NCBI RefSeq assembly: GCF_018829635.1
Contig: NZ_JAHKKG010000007.1
Span: 124,001 to 188,000 of the forward strand
Direction: 5' to 3'
DNA: 64,000 nucleotides
DNA from: Paractinoplanes bogorensis
GTDB lineage: Bacteria; Actinomycetota; Actinomycetes; Mycobacteriales; Micromonosporaceae
Shown: positions 50,206 through 58,430 of the stretch, one piece after another
How the letters are laid out: every line of letters begins with the position of its first letter
Position numbering within the stretch: position 1 is the first letter of the stretch
Notes under the pieces: generated by a model
Told to the model about the DNA's origin: nothing
The model's input: only the letters and a program-made list of their open reading frames with translations
Database searches by the model: none
Made by a program: the position numbers and the translations under genes

Positions 50206-51318
50206 ATGCGCACCGGCCTCCACTTGCGACGCCGCGCCGACCTCATCGGCGCGGTCATGCTGTGGCTGCTGCTCACGTCGCTGCTGGTGATCACACCGGG
50301 TGGGCCGCAGTCGGGGCCGGCCTGGGTCGCCGCGTTCGGGCTGGCCACCATCCAGGCGGGCGCGGTGGCGTGGGTCCGGCACCGCCCCGAGACGGCGATG
50401 GCCGTCGCGATCGTGGCCGGGGTGGGGATCGAAGCGCTGTCGCCCGACGTCGGCTGGCTGGGTCAGGTCGCCGCGGTGCTCGCCTCATATGCGCTGGTCC
50501 GTCCGCCCCGGCGGTCGTTGTGGATCCTGGGGCTGCTGGTCGCGGCCACGCCGTGGAAACTGGCGACCGGCGACTGGCGCAACCTGATGCTGGCCGTCGC
50601 CGGTCCGGCGCTCGGCTGGGCGCTGGGCGAGCTGGGCCGGGTCCGCCGCCTGCGCCGCCAGGACGCGGAGCGCCGCATCCTGGCCCAGGAACGGGCCCGC
50701 ATCGCCCGCGAACTGCACGACGTGCTGACCCACACGGTCTCGGTGATCGTGGTGCAGGCGGGCGCGGCCGCCGACATTTTCGACGCCCGCCCCGATCTGG
50801 CCCGCAAGGCGCTCGGGGCGATCGACACGGCGGCCCGGTCGACGCTGGCCGAGCTGCGGGTGCTGCTGCAGACGATGAGCGCCGGCGAGGCGTCCGGCGT
50901 CGACGTGCCGCAGCCCGGCCTCGACCAGCTCGGCTCGCTCACCGCGGGCCTGCGCGAGACCGGTCTGCGGGTCGAGCTCGACCATCGGCCGGGCGGCGAG
51001 CCGCTGCCCGCCGCGGTCGACCTGTCGGCCTACCGGATCGTGCAGGAGTCGCTGACCAACACGTTGCGACACAGCCGCTCGACCCACGCCCGGGTCAGCG
51101 TCACCCGGGCGCCGGCCTCGATCCTGGTCGAGATCAGCGACGACGGCCCGGCCCGGGCGACCGGCCGCGCCGACGCTTCCGGCCACCGCGGCATCGTCGG
51201 CATGCGCGAGCGCGCCCGCTTGCTGGGCGGCACGCTGGACGCGGGCCCACAGCCCGGCGGCGGCTTCCGCGTGCTGGCCGACCTGCCCATACCCGCCGAC
51301 GGCCGGGCATCGCGATGA
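50206..51318 (+). CDS. Membrane sensor histidine kinase (NarL/DesK type)
   Basis: A 370-residue kinase. Four to five hydrophobic segments in the first 130 residues (IGAVMLWLLLTSLLVITPG, AFGLATIQAGAVAW, GWLGQVAAVLASYALV, SLWILGLLVAATPW) anchor it. ERARIARELHDVLTHTVSVIVVQAG is the HisKA_3 block with the phospho-His, and the ATPase is short (GHRGIVGMRERARLLGGTLDAG). The ATG at 50206 is chosen because the membrane protein begins there. Its TGA overlaps the ATG of the repeat-rich ORF (51315), and the cognate NarL-type regulator follows at 51902. The signal sensed is unknown. Confidence 0.9.
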   Translation: MRTGLHLRRRADLIGAVMLWLLLTSLLVITPGGPQSGPAWVAAFGLATIQAGAVAWVRHRPETAMAVAIVAGVGIEALSPDVGWLGQVAAVLASYALVRPPRRSLWILGLLVAATPWKLATGDWRNLMLAVAGPALGWALGELGRVRRLRRQDAERRILAQERARIARELHDVLTHTVSVIVVQAGAAADIFDARPDLARKALGAIDTAARSTLAELRVLLQTMSAGEASGVDVPQPGLDQLGSLTAGLRETGLRVELDHRPGGEPLPAAVDLSAYRIVQESLTNTLRHSRSTHARVSVTRAPASILVEISDDGPARATGRADASGHRGIVGMRERARLLGGTLDAGPQPGGGFRVLADLPIPADGRASR

Positions 51319-51905
51319 CGGGGCCCGTCGCCCTTCGGAAGTCCGCCGGCCGCTTCCGCGCGCTCACCGAACTGCCCGCTGCGGGCCGGCGTTCGGGTGT
51401 CGCGGTTCGTGGTGTGTTGGCGGTGCGGCGGCGGCTTCCGGGTGGTCGCGGATCTGCCCGTGCGGGCTGGCGTTCGGGTGTCTCGATGGCCGGCACCATG
51501 ACCTGTTGGTGGTTGGGTGTGGTGGTGACTGGGACCGTGTTCCGTTGGTGGTTGGTTGTGATGGCGGCTTGGTCCGTGGCCCGTCGGTGGTCGGCTTTGG
51601 CGATGACCGAGGCTGTGAACCGCTCGGGTGTTGCGGTGGTTGGGGCCGTGACCCGTGGGCGCTTGGGTGTTGCGGTGGCTGGGTCCGTGGCCCTTCGGTG
51701 GTCGGCTTTGGCGATGACCGAGGCCGTGAACCGCTCGGGTGTTGCGGTGGTCGGAGCCCTGACCCGTCGGCGCTTGGGTGTTGCGGTGGCTGGGGCCGTG
51801 GCCTGTCGGTGGCCGGGGGCAGCGGTGGTCGGAGCCGTGTCCGGTTGGGGGTCGGGCGCCGTGGTGTTCGGTGTTTTCCACGACGGTGATCGGGTGTTGC
51901 GGTGA
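51315..51905 (+). CDS. Repeat-rich ORF between the kinase and regulator genes
   Basis: A 196-codon frame starts with ATGA on the kinase stop and ends with TGA at 51903-51905, overlapping the regulator's GTG. It would encode a basic, Gly/Ala/Val-rich chain with an internal 37-residue repeat (RWSALAMTEAVNRSGVAVVG and so on). The first 40 codons look like two degenerate copies of the kinase's own C-terminal segment (GRFRALTELP and GGFRVVADLP, compare GGFRVLADLP). The plus strand is unusually G/T-rich, and all frames stay open, including an antisense frame rich in His/Pro/Thr. I think it is expanded non-functional sequence kept in frame for coupling, but a small membrane protein is possible. Confidence 0.35.
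   Translation: MTGPVALRKSAGRFRALTELPAAGRRSGVAVRGVLAVRRRLPGGRGSARAGWRSGVSMAGTMTCWWLGVVVTGTVFRWWLVVMAAWSVARRWSALAMTEAVNRSGVAVVGAVTRGRLGVAVAGSVALRWSALAMTEAVNRSGVAVVGALTRRRLGVAVAGAVACRWPGAAVVGAVSGWGSGAVVFGVFHDGDRVLR
51567..51820. repeat. 111-bp tandem repeat, about 2.3 copies
   Basis: Segments beginning CGATGACCGAGG at 51601 and 51712 are 111 bp apart and differ at only a few bases. A third partial copy runs to about 51820. The period is three times 37, so it keeps reading frame. Smaller, diverged units precede it from about 51500. Confidence 0.85.
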
Positions 51906-52570
51906 TCCGGGTTCTGATCGCCGATGACCAGGAGCTGGTGCGGGCCGGGTTCGCGATGATCGTCGACAGCCGGGAGGATCTCGAAGTCGTGGGCGAGGCG
52001 GGTGACGGGGTCGAGGCGGTGGCGTTGGCCGAGTCGCTGCGTCCCGACGTCGTGCTGATGGATGTGCGGATGCCCCGGATGGACGGCATCGAGGCGACCC
52101 GGCAGCTGGCCGCGACCGGGAACCCGGCCCGGGTGGTCATCGTGACCACCTTCGACCTCGACGAGCCGGTGTTTGCCGCGCTGCGGGCCGGGGCCAGCGG
52201 TTTCCTGCTCAAGGACACCCGCCCCGACGACCTGGCCGCGGCGATCCGGGTGGTGGCCCGCGGCGAGGCGCTGCTGGCGCCCACGGTGACCCGGCGGCTG
52301 CTCGACCGCTTCGCCGGCGAGTTGCCCGGCGGGGCGCCGCCGCCCGCGCTCGACGCGCTCAGCGACCGCGAGATCGAGGTGTTCGTGCTGGTCGCGCGGG
52401 CCCTGTCGAACGACGAGATCGCCGAGCGGCTCACGCTCAGCCGCGCCACCGTGAAGACCCACCTGTCAGCGATCCTGTTCAAGCTGGGCCTGCGCGACCG
52501 CGTCCAGGCGGCGGTGCTGGCCTACGAGTGCGGCCTGGTCCGCCCCGGCACAGCCCCGCCCGCGGGGTGA
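51902..52570 (+). CDS. NarL/FixJ-type two-component response regulator
   Basis: A 222-residue regulator. The receiver (residues 1-120) has IADDQELVRAGFAMI, the phospho-Asp in DVVLMDVRMPRMDGIE, VIVTTFDLDEPVF and the Lys in LLKDTRPDDL. The C-terminal LuxR helix-turn-helix reads LSDREIEVFVLVARALSNDEIAERLTLSRATVKTHLSAIL. It is the partner of the kinase at 50206. The GTG start at 51902 overlaps the stop of the intervening ORF (GTGA). Its targets may be the neighbouring secreted enzymes, which is only a guess. Confidence 0.92.
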   Translation: MIRVLIADDQELVRAGFAMIVDSREDLEVVGEAGDGVEAVALAESLRPDVVLMDVRMPRMDGIEATRQLAATGNPARVVIVTTFDLDEPVFAALRAGASGFLLKDTRPDDLAAAIRVVARGEALLAPTVTRRLLDRFAGELPGGAPPPALDALSDREIEVFVLVARALSNDEIAERLTLSRATVKTHLSAILFKLGLRDRVQAAVLAYECGLVRPGTAPPAG

Positions 52571-53037
52571 CAACAGTCCGCGCCTGCGCCCAGCAGGCGG
52601 TCCGCTCGAGCTCGAGCAGCGCCGCCGCGGCCCGCGTGGACACGTCACCGGACCACAGCTGTGCCGTCACGGCCCCCCGGGAACCACCACCGCCACCCTC
52701 GACCGCGATCAGCGACGCCGCCGGTCCGCCGGCCAGCTGGACCGCCCGCCCGCTGGCCCTCCTGGCGTGCCAGCCCGCCCCCGGCCGGCCTGACTGGCCC
52801 GCCCGGCTGACGTGCTTGCCGGGCTGACGTGCTTGCCGGGCTGACCTGCTTGCCGGGCTGACCTGCTTGCTCGGCTGATCCGACTGGCCTGCCCGCCTTC
52901 GCATGGACCCACCCGGTTCTTCGTAGCCCGCCCGGCCCTGCCTCGGCTCCGTCTGGGGGATGACGACAAGACCCGTCCGCGGCCCGATTCGCCGCCGCCG
53001 TCGGCTTCCTAGCGTCTCTCCTATGAGGAGACACACG
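52571..53037. other. 467-base intergenic region
   Basis: Between the response regulator and the tannase-like gene no convincing gene is seen. The minus strand is open in one frame across its left part, with an A/G-rich helix-like stretch, but there is no start with ribosome site or family match. The right half holds the 17-bp tandem repeat. GAGGAG at 53025-53030 is the ribosome site of the tannase-like gene. Confidence 0.7.
52787..52871. repeat. 17-bp iteron-like tandem repeat
   Basis: Four direct copies of a 17-bp unit, GGGCTGACSTGCTTGCC (S is C or G), run from 52804 to 52871, and a degenerate fifth copy starts at 52787. The period is not a multiple of three, so it is not a coding repeat. 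It lies in the intergenic region, about 170 bases before the tannase-like start. Confidence 0.9.
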
Positions 53038-54630
53038 ATGATGGTGTTCGTCATGGCCATTCCGGTGATACTCGGTCTGGCTGCTCCCGCCCAGGCGGCT
53101 CAACCCCTGGCTGCTCCTGCAAGGGCGGCTCAGCCCCTGGCTGCTCCTGCAAGGGCGGCTCAAACCCTGGCCACTCCCGCCCGGGCCGCCGATCCCGCGG
53201 TGAGCTGTGGGTCGCTGGCGTCGGCCCGGCTTCCGGAGGCGTCGGTGACGTCGGCGGCGGTGATTACCGTCCAACTGCGGCAGCCGACCTCGATGTGTGA
53301 GGTCAAAGGGGTGATCCGGCCGGCCACGCATTTCACCGTGCGGCTGCCGGTCAGCGGGTGGACCGGCCAGTACGTGCAGGTCGGCTGTGGTGGGCTGTGC
53401 GGCGCGGTGCCGGGGCTCGACCTGCCCCCGGTGGGCTTCAGTTGCGCCGCGGCGCTCGACGGCCACCTGGTGGTCGCCGCCGATGACACCGGCCACACCG
53501 CGAGCGGGCCGGCCACGTGGGGCGGTGACAACCGGGCGCGGCTCGAGTTCGGTCTGCTGTCCGAGCATCGCCTGCGCTACGTCGCCGACGCGGTGATGAA
53601 AGCCTATTTCGGGCGGGGCCCGGCGCACCGCTACTTCGACGGCTGCTCGACCGGTGGGCGACAGGCGCTGAACCTGGCTCAGCGCTTCCCGGGCGACTTC
53701 GACGGACTGCTGGCCGGAGCCCCGGCCAACAATCTGGCGCCGCTGGCTCTGCTCAACGCGTGGAACGTCACCCGCAACATTGACGCCGCGGGCCGGCAGA
53801 TTCTCGGCTCGGGCAAGCTGCCCGCCCTGCACGCGGCCGTCGTCAAGGCGTGCGGCGAGGTCATCCAGGATCCCCGGCGCTGCGGCTTCCAGCCGTCGTC
53901 GATGCTCTGCCGGGCCGGCCGCGACACCCCGGCCTGTCTGACGCCGGCCCAGGTCGCGACCGTGACCGACTTCTATCGCGGTCCGCGCGGGCTCTACAAC
54001 GGCGGAATGCCGTACGGGTCCGAGCTCGGGTGGCGGGGCGCCTTCGTGGTCGACTCGGGCTCACCGCTGGACGGGCCGACCGCCGCGATCGCGCTCGACT
54101 GGTTCCGCTACCTGGGGTTCGCCCGCGTCCAGCCGGACTTCCAGTTGAGCGACGTACGGTTCGACACGGCGACCTTCGACCGACTGAACCGGCTGGGCGA
54201 CGCGATCTACAACGCCAACAACCCGGACCTGTCGGCGTTCCGGGCCCGCGGTGGCAAGATCATTCTCTATCACGGCTGGGCCGATCCCTCGATCCCGCCG
54301 TTCTCGACTGTGGACTACTACGCCGCCGTGCAGAAACGGGGCGGCAGTCAGTCGTACGCACGCCTCTACATGATCCCGGCGGGCTACCACTGCCTGTTCG
54401 GCCCGGAGGCGTCCACGACACCGTCGGAGATCGGTGTCCCGGAGTTCCTGCAACCGCTCATGGACTGGGTGGAACGGGGCACCGCGCCGGGCGTGGTCAA
54501 CGTGCCCACGGTCGACGCGAAGTTCCAGGTGATCCGCGACCTGGACGTCGAACCGTTCGACGCGCTCGCCCCGGTCCGGCCGGCGCCGGGCAGTCTGAAC
54601 GCCGGCTACCACTACGTCGGCGGCTACTGA
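53038..54630 (+). CDS. Secreted tannase/feruloyl-esterase family hydrolase
   Basis: A 530-residue exported serine esterase of the tannase family (PF07519). A short hydrophobic signal sequence (VFVMAIPVILGLA) leads into four repeats of LAAPARAAQP-like decamers. The catalytic domain carries the family's CS-D-HC triad: GCSTGGRQALNLAQRFPGDFDG (nucleophile Ser with adjacent Cys), HGWADPSIPP (Asp) and YHCLFGPE (His with adjacent Cys). It should free ferulic or gallic acid from plant polymers, in line with the nearby LPMO and GH30. The ATG at 53038 has GAGGAG seven bases upstream. An ATG at 53023 lacks one. Confidence 0.9.
   Translation: MMVFVMAIPVILGLAAPAQAAQPLAAPARAAQPLAAPARAAQTLATPARAADPAVSCGSLASARLPEASVTSAAVITVQLRQPTSMCEVKGVIRPATHFTVRLPVSGWTGQYVQVGCGGLCGAVPGLDLPPVGFSCAAALDGHLVVAADDTGHTASGPATWGGDNRARLEFGLLSEHRLRYVADAVMKAYFGRGPAHRYFDGCSTGGRQALNLAQRFPGDFDGLLAGAPANNLAPLALLNAWNVTRNIDAAGRQILGSGKLPALHAAVVKACGEVIQDPRRCGFQPSSMLCRAGRDTPACLTPAQVATVTDFYRGPRGLYNGGMPYGSELGWRGAFVVDSGSPLDGPTAAIALDWFRYLGFARVQPDFQLSDVRFDTATFDRLNRLGDAIYNANNPDLSAFRARGGKIILYHGWADPSIPPFSTVDYYAAVQKRGGSQSYARLYMIPAGYHCLFGPEASTTPSEIGVPEFLQPLMDWVERGTAPGVVNVPTVDAKFQVIRDLDVEPFDALAPVRPAPGSLNAGYHYVGGY
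53071..53190. repeat. Four 30-bp repeats in the tannase signal region
   Basis: Four tandem 30-bp units (53071, 53101, 53131 and 53161) encode ten-residue blocks of the type LAAPARAAQP. The middle two are identical over most of their length. Every block carries an AxA-type motif, so several signal peptidase cleavage sites are offered. Confidence 0.9.
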
Positions 54631-54706
54631 CCGAGCTGGCCGGCCGGCGAAGTCAGGTCGTTACTGACCCAGGTGGTCGGCCGGCGAAGTCAGGTCGTTA
54701 CTGACC
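54625..54706. repeat. 37-bp repeat across tannase and PLDc_N gene ends
   Basis: CCGGCGAAGTCAGGTCGTTA followed by CTGACC occurs at 54644-54669 and 54681-54706, 37 bp apart and identical. A partial copy (TACTGACCGAG) lies at the tannase stop (54625). The right copy contains the stop codon and last residues of the minus-strand PLDc_N gene. Confidence 0.9.
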
Positions 54707-54973
54707 GAGGCGGTCGGCCAGCGACTTCAGGAACTCGGGGTTGTCGTCGGGGGCGACGAACACCGGGCGCGGCCGCAGCGGGACGGCCGGCACCGGGCGG
54801 CCCTTGACGAACCAGGCAATCGCGCCGATCGGCGACAGCAGCAGGATGGCGAACATCCAGGCGGCCCAGGGCGCGGTGCGGATGGCGCTCTCGTCGGCGC
54901 GGAGACAGTCGACCAGCGCGATCATCACCAGCGCGACGTCGAGCAGCAGCAGAGTAGCGAAAACCTGGGCCAT
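54698..54973 (-). CDS. Small PLDc_N-type membrane protein
   Basis: A 91-residue protein with two hydrophobic segments (ATLLLLDVALVMIALVDCL and APWAAWMFAILLLSPIGAIAWFVKG). The second ends in the GAIAWFVKGRP signature typical of the Phospholipase_D-nuclease N-terminal (PLDc_N) domain, which is a membrane module rather than an enzyme. A 25-residue polar tail follows. The function is unknown, and such proteins often accompany secreted or envelope genes. The stop codon lies inside the right copy of a 37-bp repeat. The upstream gap of 60 bases separates it from the SGNH gene end. Confidence 0.8.
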   Translation of the reverse strand: MAQVFATLLLLDVALVMIALVDCLRADESAIRTAPWAAWMFAILLLSPIGAIAWFVKGRPVPAVPLRPRPVFVAPDDNPEFLKSLADRLGQ

Positions 54974-55033
54974 GGCAGAGACGATCCCGGTCGCGAGTGC
55001 GACCGGGAGGTCTCGTACGGGTGCCGTTCAGGG

Positions 55034-55834
55034 TCAGAGCGCGCTGTTCAAAGCGGGCAGGTAACCCCTGGTGTAGCCGGTGGCGTTGGGGTGGAACGAG
55101 TTCTGCGGTGGGATGACGGTCAGCCCGTTCAGGTAGGGGCTCGACGCGCAGATGCCGTGGCCGGCGAACTCGTCCTCGACATCCGAGTAGGTGAAGCCGG
55201 CCGCTCCGGCCCGGCCCTCGATCACGTCGTTGAGCAGCCGCGCGCCCTCGTTGAGCACGCGCCGCTTGGCCAGGCTCATGCCGGCGATCCCGCACGAGGC
55301 CGACGACGTGTCGAACAGTTGCGGATAGCCGAGCACGACGACCTCGGCGTTCGGGGCCTTGCGTTTGATTGCCGCGTACGTGGCGTCGAGCTTGCCGGGA
55401 ATCGAGTTCTCGATGTCCGTACGGGCGGAAGCGACTTTTGCCGCACACGCCGCGTCGGTGCCCACCTGGCAGCCGATCACGGTCGAGGCGAATCCGGCGT
55501 CGTTGCCGCCGATCGTGATCGTGATCAGCTCGGCCGAGCTGCTGAGGAACGGGATCTGCAGGTTGCGTACGTCGCCGGTCTCGGCACCGCTGCAGGCCAG
55601 GTTGGTGAACGACTTGGGCTTGTTGGCCGCCGCCCACCGGCCCGGGTAGCCCTGCGAGCTGCGCAGGCAGAGGCCGCTCTGGCCGGGCGCGCCGACCCCC
55701 GAGGAGTAGGAGTCGCCGAGCGCGACATAGTCGGTGGAGTCGTAGCCGGCCGCGGCGGCGGGGGCGGCGATGGTGAGGGTCAGCAGCGACACAAAAGTGG
55801 CGAGACAGCCGAGTCGGGATAGGCGTCGGCCCAT
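55034..55834 (-). CDS. Secreted SGNH/GDSL esterase-lipase
   Basis: A 266-residue exported hydrolase of the SGNH fold. A signal peptide (LATFVSLLTLTIAAPAAAA) precedes YVALGDSYSSGVGAPGQ, with the nucleophile Ser in GDSYSSG. LACSGAETGDV (oxyanion Gly block), TITIGGNDAGF (Asn block) and FHPNATGY (catalytic Asp/His region) follow. Six cysteines suggest three disulfides, as in Streptomyces lipases. It should cleave acyl or acetyl esters of lipids or plant sugars. The ATG at 55834 was chosen because the signal peptide begins there. A perfect palindrome (55867-55880) lies 32 bases upstream. Confidence 0.9.
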   Translation of the reverse strand: MGRRLSRLGCLATFVSLLTLTIAAPAAAAGYDSTDYVALGDSYSSGVGAPGQSGLCLRSSQGYPGRWAAANKPKSFTNLACSGAETGDVRNLQIPFLSSSAELITITIGGNDAGFASTVIGCQVGTDAACAAKVASARTDIENSIPGKLDATYAAIKRKAPNAEVVVLGYPQLFDTSSASCGIAGMSLAKRRVLNEGARLLNDVIEGRAGAAGFTYSDVEDEFAGHGICASSPYLNGLTVIPPQNSFHPNATGYTRGYLPALNSAL

Positions 55835-55866
55835 GGGGTGGCCTCCGGTCCGTGGGGGAGAGGAAG

Positions 55867-55880
55867 CCGGAGCGCTCCGG
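55867..55880. promoter_or_regulatory. Palindromic operator before the SGNH esterase
   Basis: CCGGAGCGCTCCGG is a perfect palindrome 32 bases upstream of the esterase start. Its core GGAGCGCTCC is shared with the CebR/CelR-type box at 38153, which suggests a LacI-family repressor acting on both. Confidence 0.55.
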
Positions 55881-56053
55881 TTACTGAACGGTAATTCAGG
55901 ACCTTGATAAAAGACAGACGGTGACTTTCCCATTACGCACGTGTAACGTTCGTCGATGTGACCAGCGTCGATCTCGCTGCGTGACAGGGCATTCACACGA
56001 GCACCACAGCCGATCTTCAGGCTCTGCTCAGGGCGCCGGACTACGTTCCTCAC

Positions 56054-56437
56054 ATGGAAGAAGAACGGGCTGTTCGGATCGTCGAAACGCTGCGAGCGCG
56101 CAACGTCTTCGCCCACGTGAAGCTGCCGCAGGCCGGCATCACGCAATACGGCATCCGCGTCACGCTGTCCGACGGTCGCGAGGCGATCTGGGACAACGAC
56201 GGCACGGCCGGTCTCGAGGCCCAGATCATGCGCAACGGGATCCTGGTTGGGTTCGTCCCATCGATCCCCGAGTCGGAAAACTTCGGTGACGGCCAGATCA
56301 TCGAGGCGATCGCCACCGCCGACTACGACCGCCCGGTCGGCCGTTCCCGCCCGACCGCCGCGCGGCCCACCGTGCCCAACCGGCCACCCGCGCCGGTGTC
56401 ACTGGCCCAGCGGCTGCGCAGCGGCTTCCGAAACTAA
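56054..56437 (+). CDS. Conserved hypothetical protein
   Basis: A 127-residue soluble protein I do not recognise. The first 85 residues form an alternating strand-helix pattern (RIVETLRARNVFAHVKLP, YGIRVTLSDGREAIWDNDG, GLEAQIMRNGILVGFVPSIP) ending in an acidic loop. The last 35 are Pro/Arg-rich (RPTVPNRPPAPVSL) and probably flexible. The ATG at 56054 has no strong ribosome site. The upstream 219-base gap also serves the SGNH esterase and holds TTACGCACGTGTAA (55933-55946), a near-palindrome that might be an operator. Function unknown. Confidence 0.7.
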   Translation: MEEERAVRIVETLRARNVFAHVKLPQAGITQYGIRVTLSDGREAIWDNDGTAGLEAQIMRNGILVGFVPSIPESENFGDGQIIEAIATADYDRPVGRSRPTAARPTVPNRPPAPVSLAQRLRSGFRN

Positions 56438-56482
56438 AGACTCAAGCTGCGGAGGGGCTCAGATCCCGCCTGGCGGCGTCCC

Positions 56483-58429
56483 TCAGGAGTCCGGACTTAT
56501 CAGCTCGATCAGGCGGTCGAGCGCGATCGGCCACAGTTCCGGGGTCAGGTTCGAGAGCAGGGTCTCGGCCAGAGCCTGAGCGACCAGGTCGATGCGCTCC
56601 TGCACCTCCGGGTCGAGCGTTACCGGTGGCGCCGGCGGCAGTGGGGAAGGGGGTTCCCCCACCGCCGGCGCCACGATGTCCGTCGGCGCCACGATATCCA
56701 CGGGCGCCACGATGTCCGCCGATACCGCGATATCCGCCGGCGTCGCGAGCGGCGTCACGTCGTCCGGTTCAAAGGCCGGCCCCGACGGTACGAACGGCAG
56801 ATCCTCCGGCGCCCCGACCAGGTGCAGAAACCCGGTCGCCCGGGTCAGCGCGATGTACAGCAGCCGATGCCCGCGCGGGTCGTCGTCCACGATGAAACCC
56901 GGCTCGACCACGATCGCCGCGTCGAACTCCAGGCCCTTCGCCTCGTGCGGCCCGAGCAGCGTGATCGCCGGGCTGCGCTCGTCGCCCGGCGCCGACCGCC
57001 ACGGCAACTCCTCGGCCCGCAGCAGCGTCTCGATCTCGTCCCGGCAGCGTGGTGGGCAGACGATGGCCACCGAGCGCCCGTCCGCGGCGTGGTCCGCAGC
57101 CGCCGCGACCACCACGGCCGCCCGCTCGGCCGGCTCGACCGGTGCGACCATCGGGTCGGCCGGCCCGTCCCGCACGGTTGTCGGCGGCTGCACGCTCGGC
57201 GCCGCGCTCGGCAGCAACTCGGCCGCCAGTTCGAAGATCTGCCGGGGCACGCGATAGCCGAACCGCAACTCCCGGTGCACGTGCGGCATCGCCGACGGCA
57301 GGTGCGCGAGCACGTCGTGCCAGTCGTCGCGCGCCCACGGCCCGGTCGACTGGGCCATGTCGCCGACCACGGTGAGCGAACCGTTCGACGAACGTCGGGA
57401 GATCGCCCGCAACTGCATGGGGGAGAGGTCCGGTGCCTCGTCGACCACCACATGGGCGTACGTACGCGGCTCTTGGCCCGACAGGTGCTCGGCCTCGTCG
57501 AGCAGCGGCAGGTCGGCGTCGCTGAACGGCGGATCCTCGGCGTCGCCGCGGTACAGCGCGTTGGTCTCGCGGTCGGTGAACTCGCCGCCCGCCGCCTCGG
57601 CCAGCAGCGCCCGCGATCCGAACAGCTCGGCCAGGAACGTCGCCGCATCGAACTCCGGCCACAACCGGTCGGCCAGCTGGTCGGCCGCCTCGAGGATGAG
57701 CCGCGGATCCTCGGTGCCGGCCACGAGCGCGGCCCGCAGCAGACGCCGCCGGTCGCCGGGGGTCGCTTCGCTCGCCTTGGCGGTGGTGATCACCCGCTGG
57801 ATCATCGCCGGGTCGAGGGTCACCACCTTTCCCCGTACGACGATCAGGGCCGGCACCCGGCCCTGCCGCTCCCGGCGCTTCTCGATCGCCCGGCCGAGCA
57901 GCGCGGCCATCCGGGCCTCGCCCTTGAGCCGGGTGACGTGCGGTGACTCGGGGCGGCCGGTAGCCGCCTTGGGCAGCAGCCCGTCGACCGAGCTGTGCTC
58001 GACCCCGGCGCAGCCCCATGCGTCGAGCAGGGCCCGGGTGCGCTGCGCGAAGGCGGCCGACGGCCCGACCACCAGCACCTCGGCGTCCACGCCGAGGGCG
58101 GTTTCGGTCAGCAGCCAGGCCACCCGGCGCAGCGCGGTGTCGGTCTTGCCGGTGCCCGGGCCGCCCTGGATGATCAGCACGCTCTCCGGTGTCGTCCGGA
58201 TCAGTTCGTCCTGTTCGGCGCGGATGGTCGCGGCGACGTCCGGGCCCTCGCCGGCGCCGGCCCGGGTCATCTCGGCCAGCAGCGGGTCCTCCGGCGGACC
58301 GGCCGGCCGTTCCCCGCCGTCCGCCCCGGCCCCGTCGAGCGCGGCACCGTCCGGCCCAGCCGCGGTCAGTCCGGCGAAGAGCTCGGGGTCCGGCGCTGGG
58401 CTGAGCACCGGCTCGCCGGCGGGGAGCAC
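56483..58429 (-). CDS. HelD-like UvrD-type helicase, shortened at the N-terminus
   Basis: A 648-residue superfamily 1 motor. IIQGGPGTGKTDTALRRVAWLL (Walker A), VVVDEAPDLSPMQLRAI (Walker B), VVGDMAQST, LLGPHEAKGLEFDAAIVVEP and LYIALTRATGFLHLVG are SF1 motifs. ATIRAEQDELIRTTPE just before the Walker A and the VDGLLPKAA insert match actinobacterial HelD, which releases stalled RNA polymerase. Classical HelD has about 150 more residues with an RNAP-channel coiled coil and a DNA-like clamp. Here the start (GTG 58429) is followed by 45 Ala/Pro/Gly-rich residues instead, so this paralogue has lost that arm. A Pro/Val repeat (DIVAPVDIVAPTDIVAP) lies near residue 590. Confidence 0.8.
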   Translation of the reverse strand: MLPAGEPVLSPAPDPELFAGLTAAGPDGAALDGAGADGGERPAGPPEDPLLAEMTRAGAGEGPDVAATIRAEQDELIRTTPESVLIIQGGPGTGKTDTALRRVAWLLTETALGVDAEVLVVGPSAAFAQRTRALLDAWGCAGVEHSSVDGLLPKAATGRPESPHVTRLKGEARMAALLGRAIEKRRERQGRVPALIVVRGKVVTLDPAMIQRVITTAKASEATPGDRRRLLRAALVAGTEDPRLILEAADQLADRLWPEFDAATFLAELFGSRALLAEAAGGEFTDRETNALYRGDAEDPPFSDADLPLLDEAEHLSGQEPRTYAHVVVDEAPDLSPMQLRAISRRSSNGSLTVVGDMAQSTGPWARDDWHDVLAHLPSAMPHVHRELRFGYRVPRQIFELAAELLPSAAPSVQPPTTVRDGPADPMVAPVEPAERAAVVVAAAADHAADGRSVAIVCPPRCRDEIETLLRAEELPWRSAPGDERSPAITLLGPHEAKGLEFDAAIVVEPGFIVDDDPRGHRLLYIALTRATGFLHLVGAPEDLPFVPSGPAFEPDDVTPLATPADIAVSADIVAPVDIVAPTDIVAPAVGEPPSPLPPAPPVTLDPEVQERIDLVAQALAETLLSNLTPELWPIALDRLIELISPDS

Positions 58430-58430
58430 G

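Noticed and set aside
51030-51881. His/Pro/Thr-rich antisense ORF opposite the repeat region
   Set aside because: Open in all frames through repeat sequence; no start signal or family.
52787-52871. CRISPR array
   Set aside because: Units are tandem with no spacers, and no cas gene is in the window.
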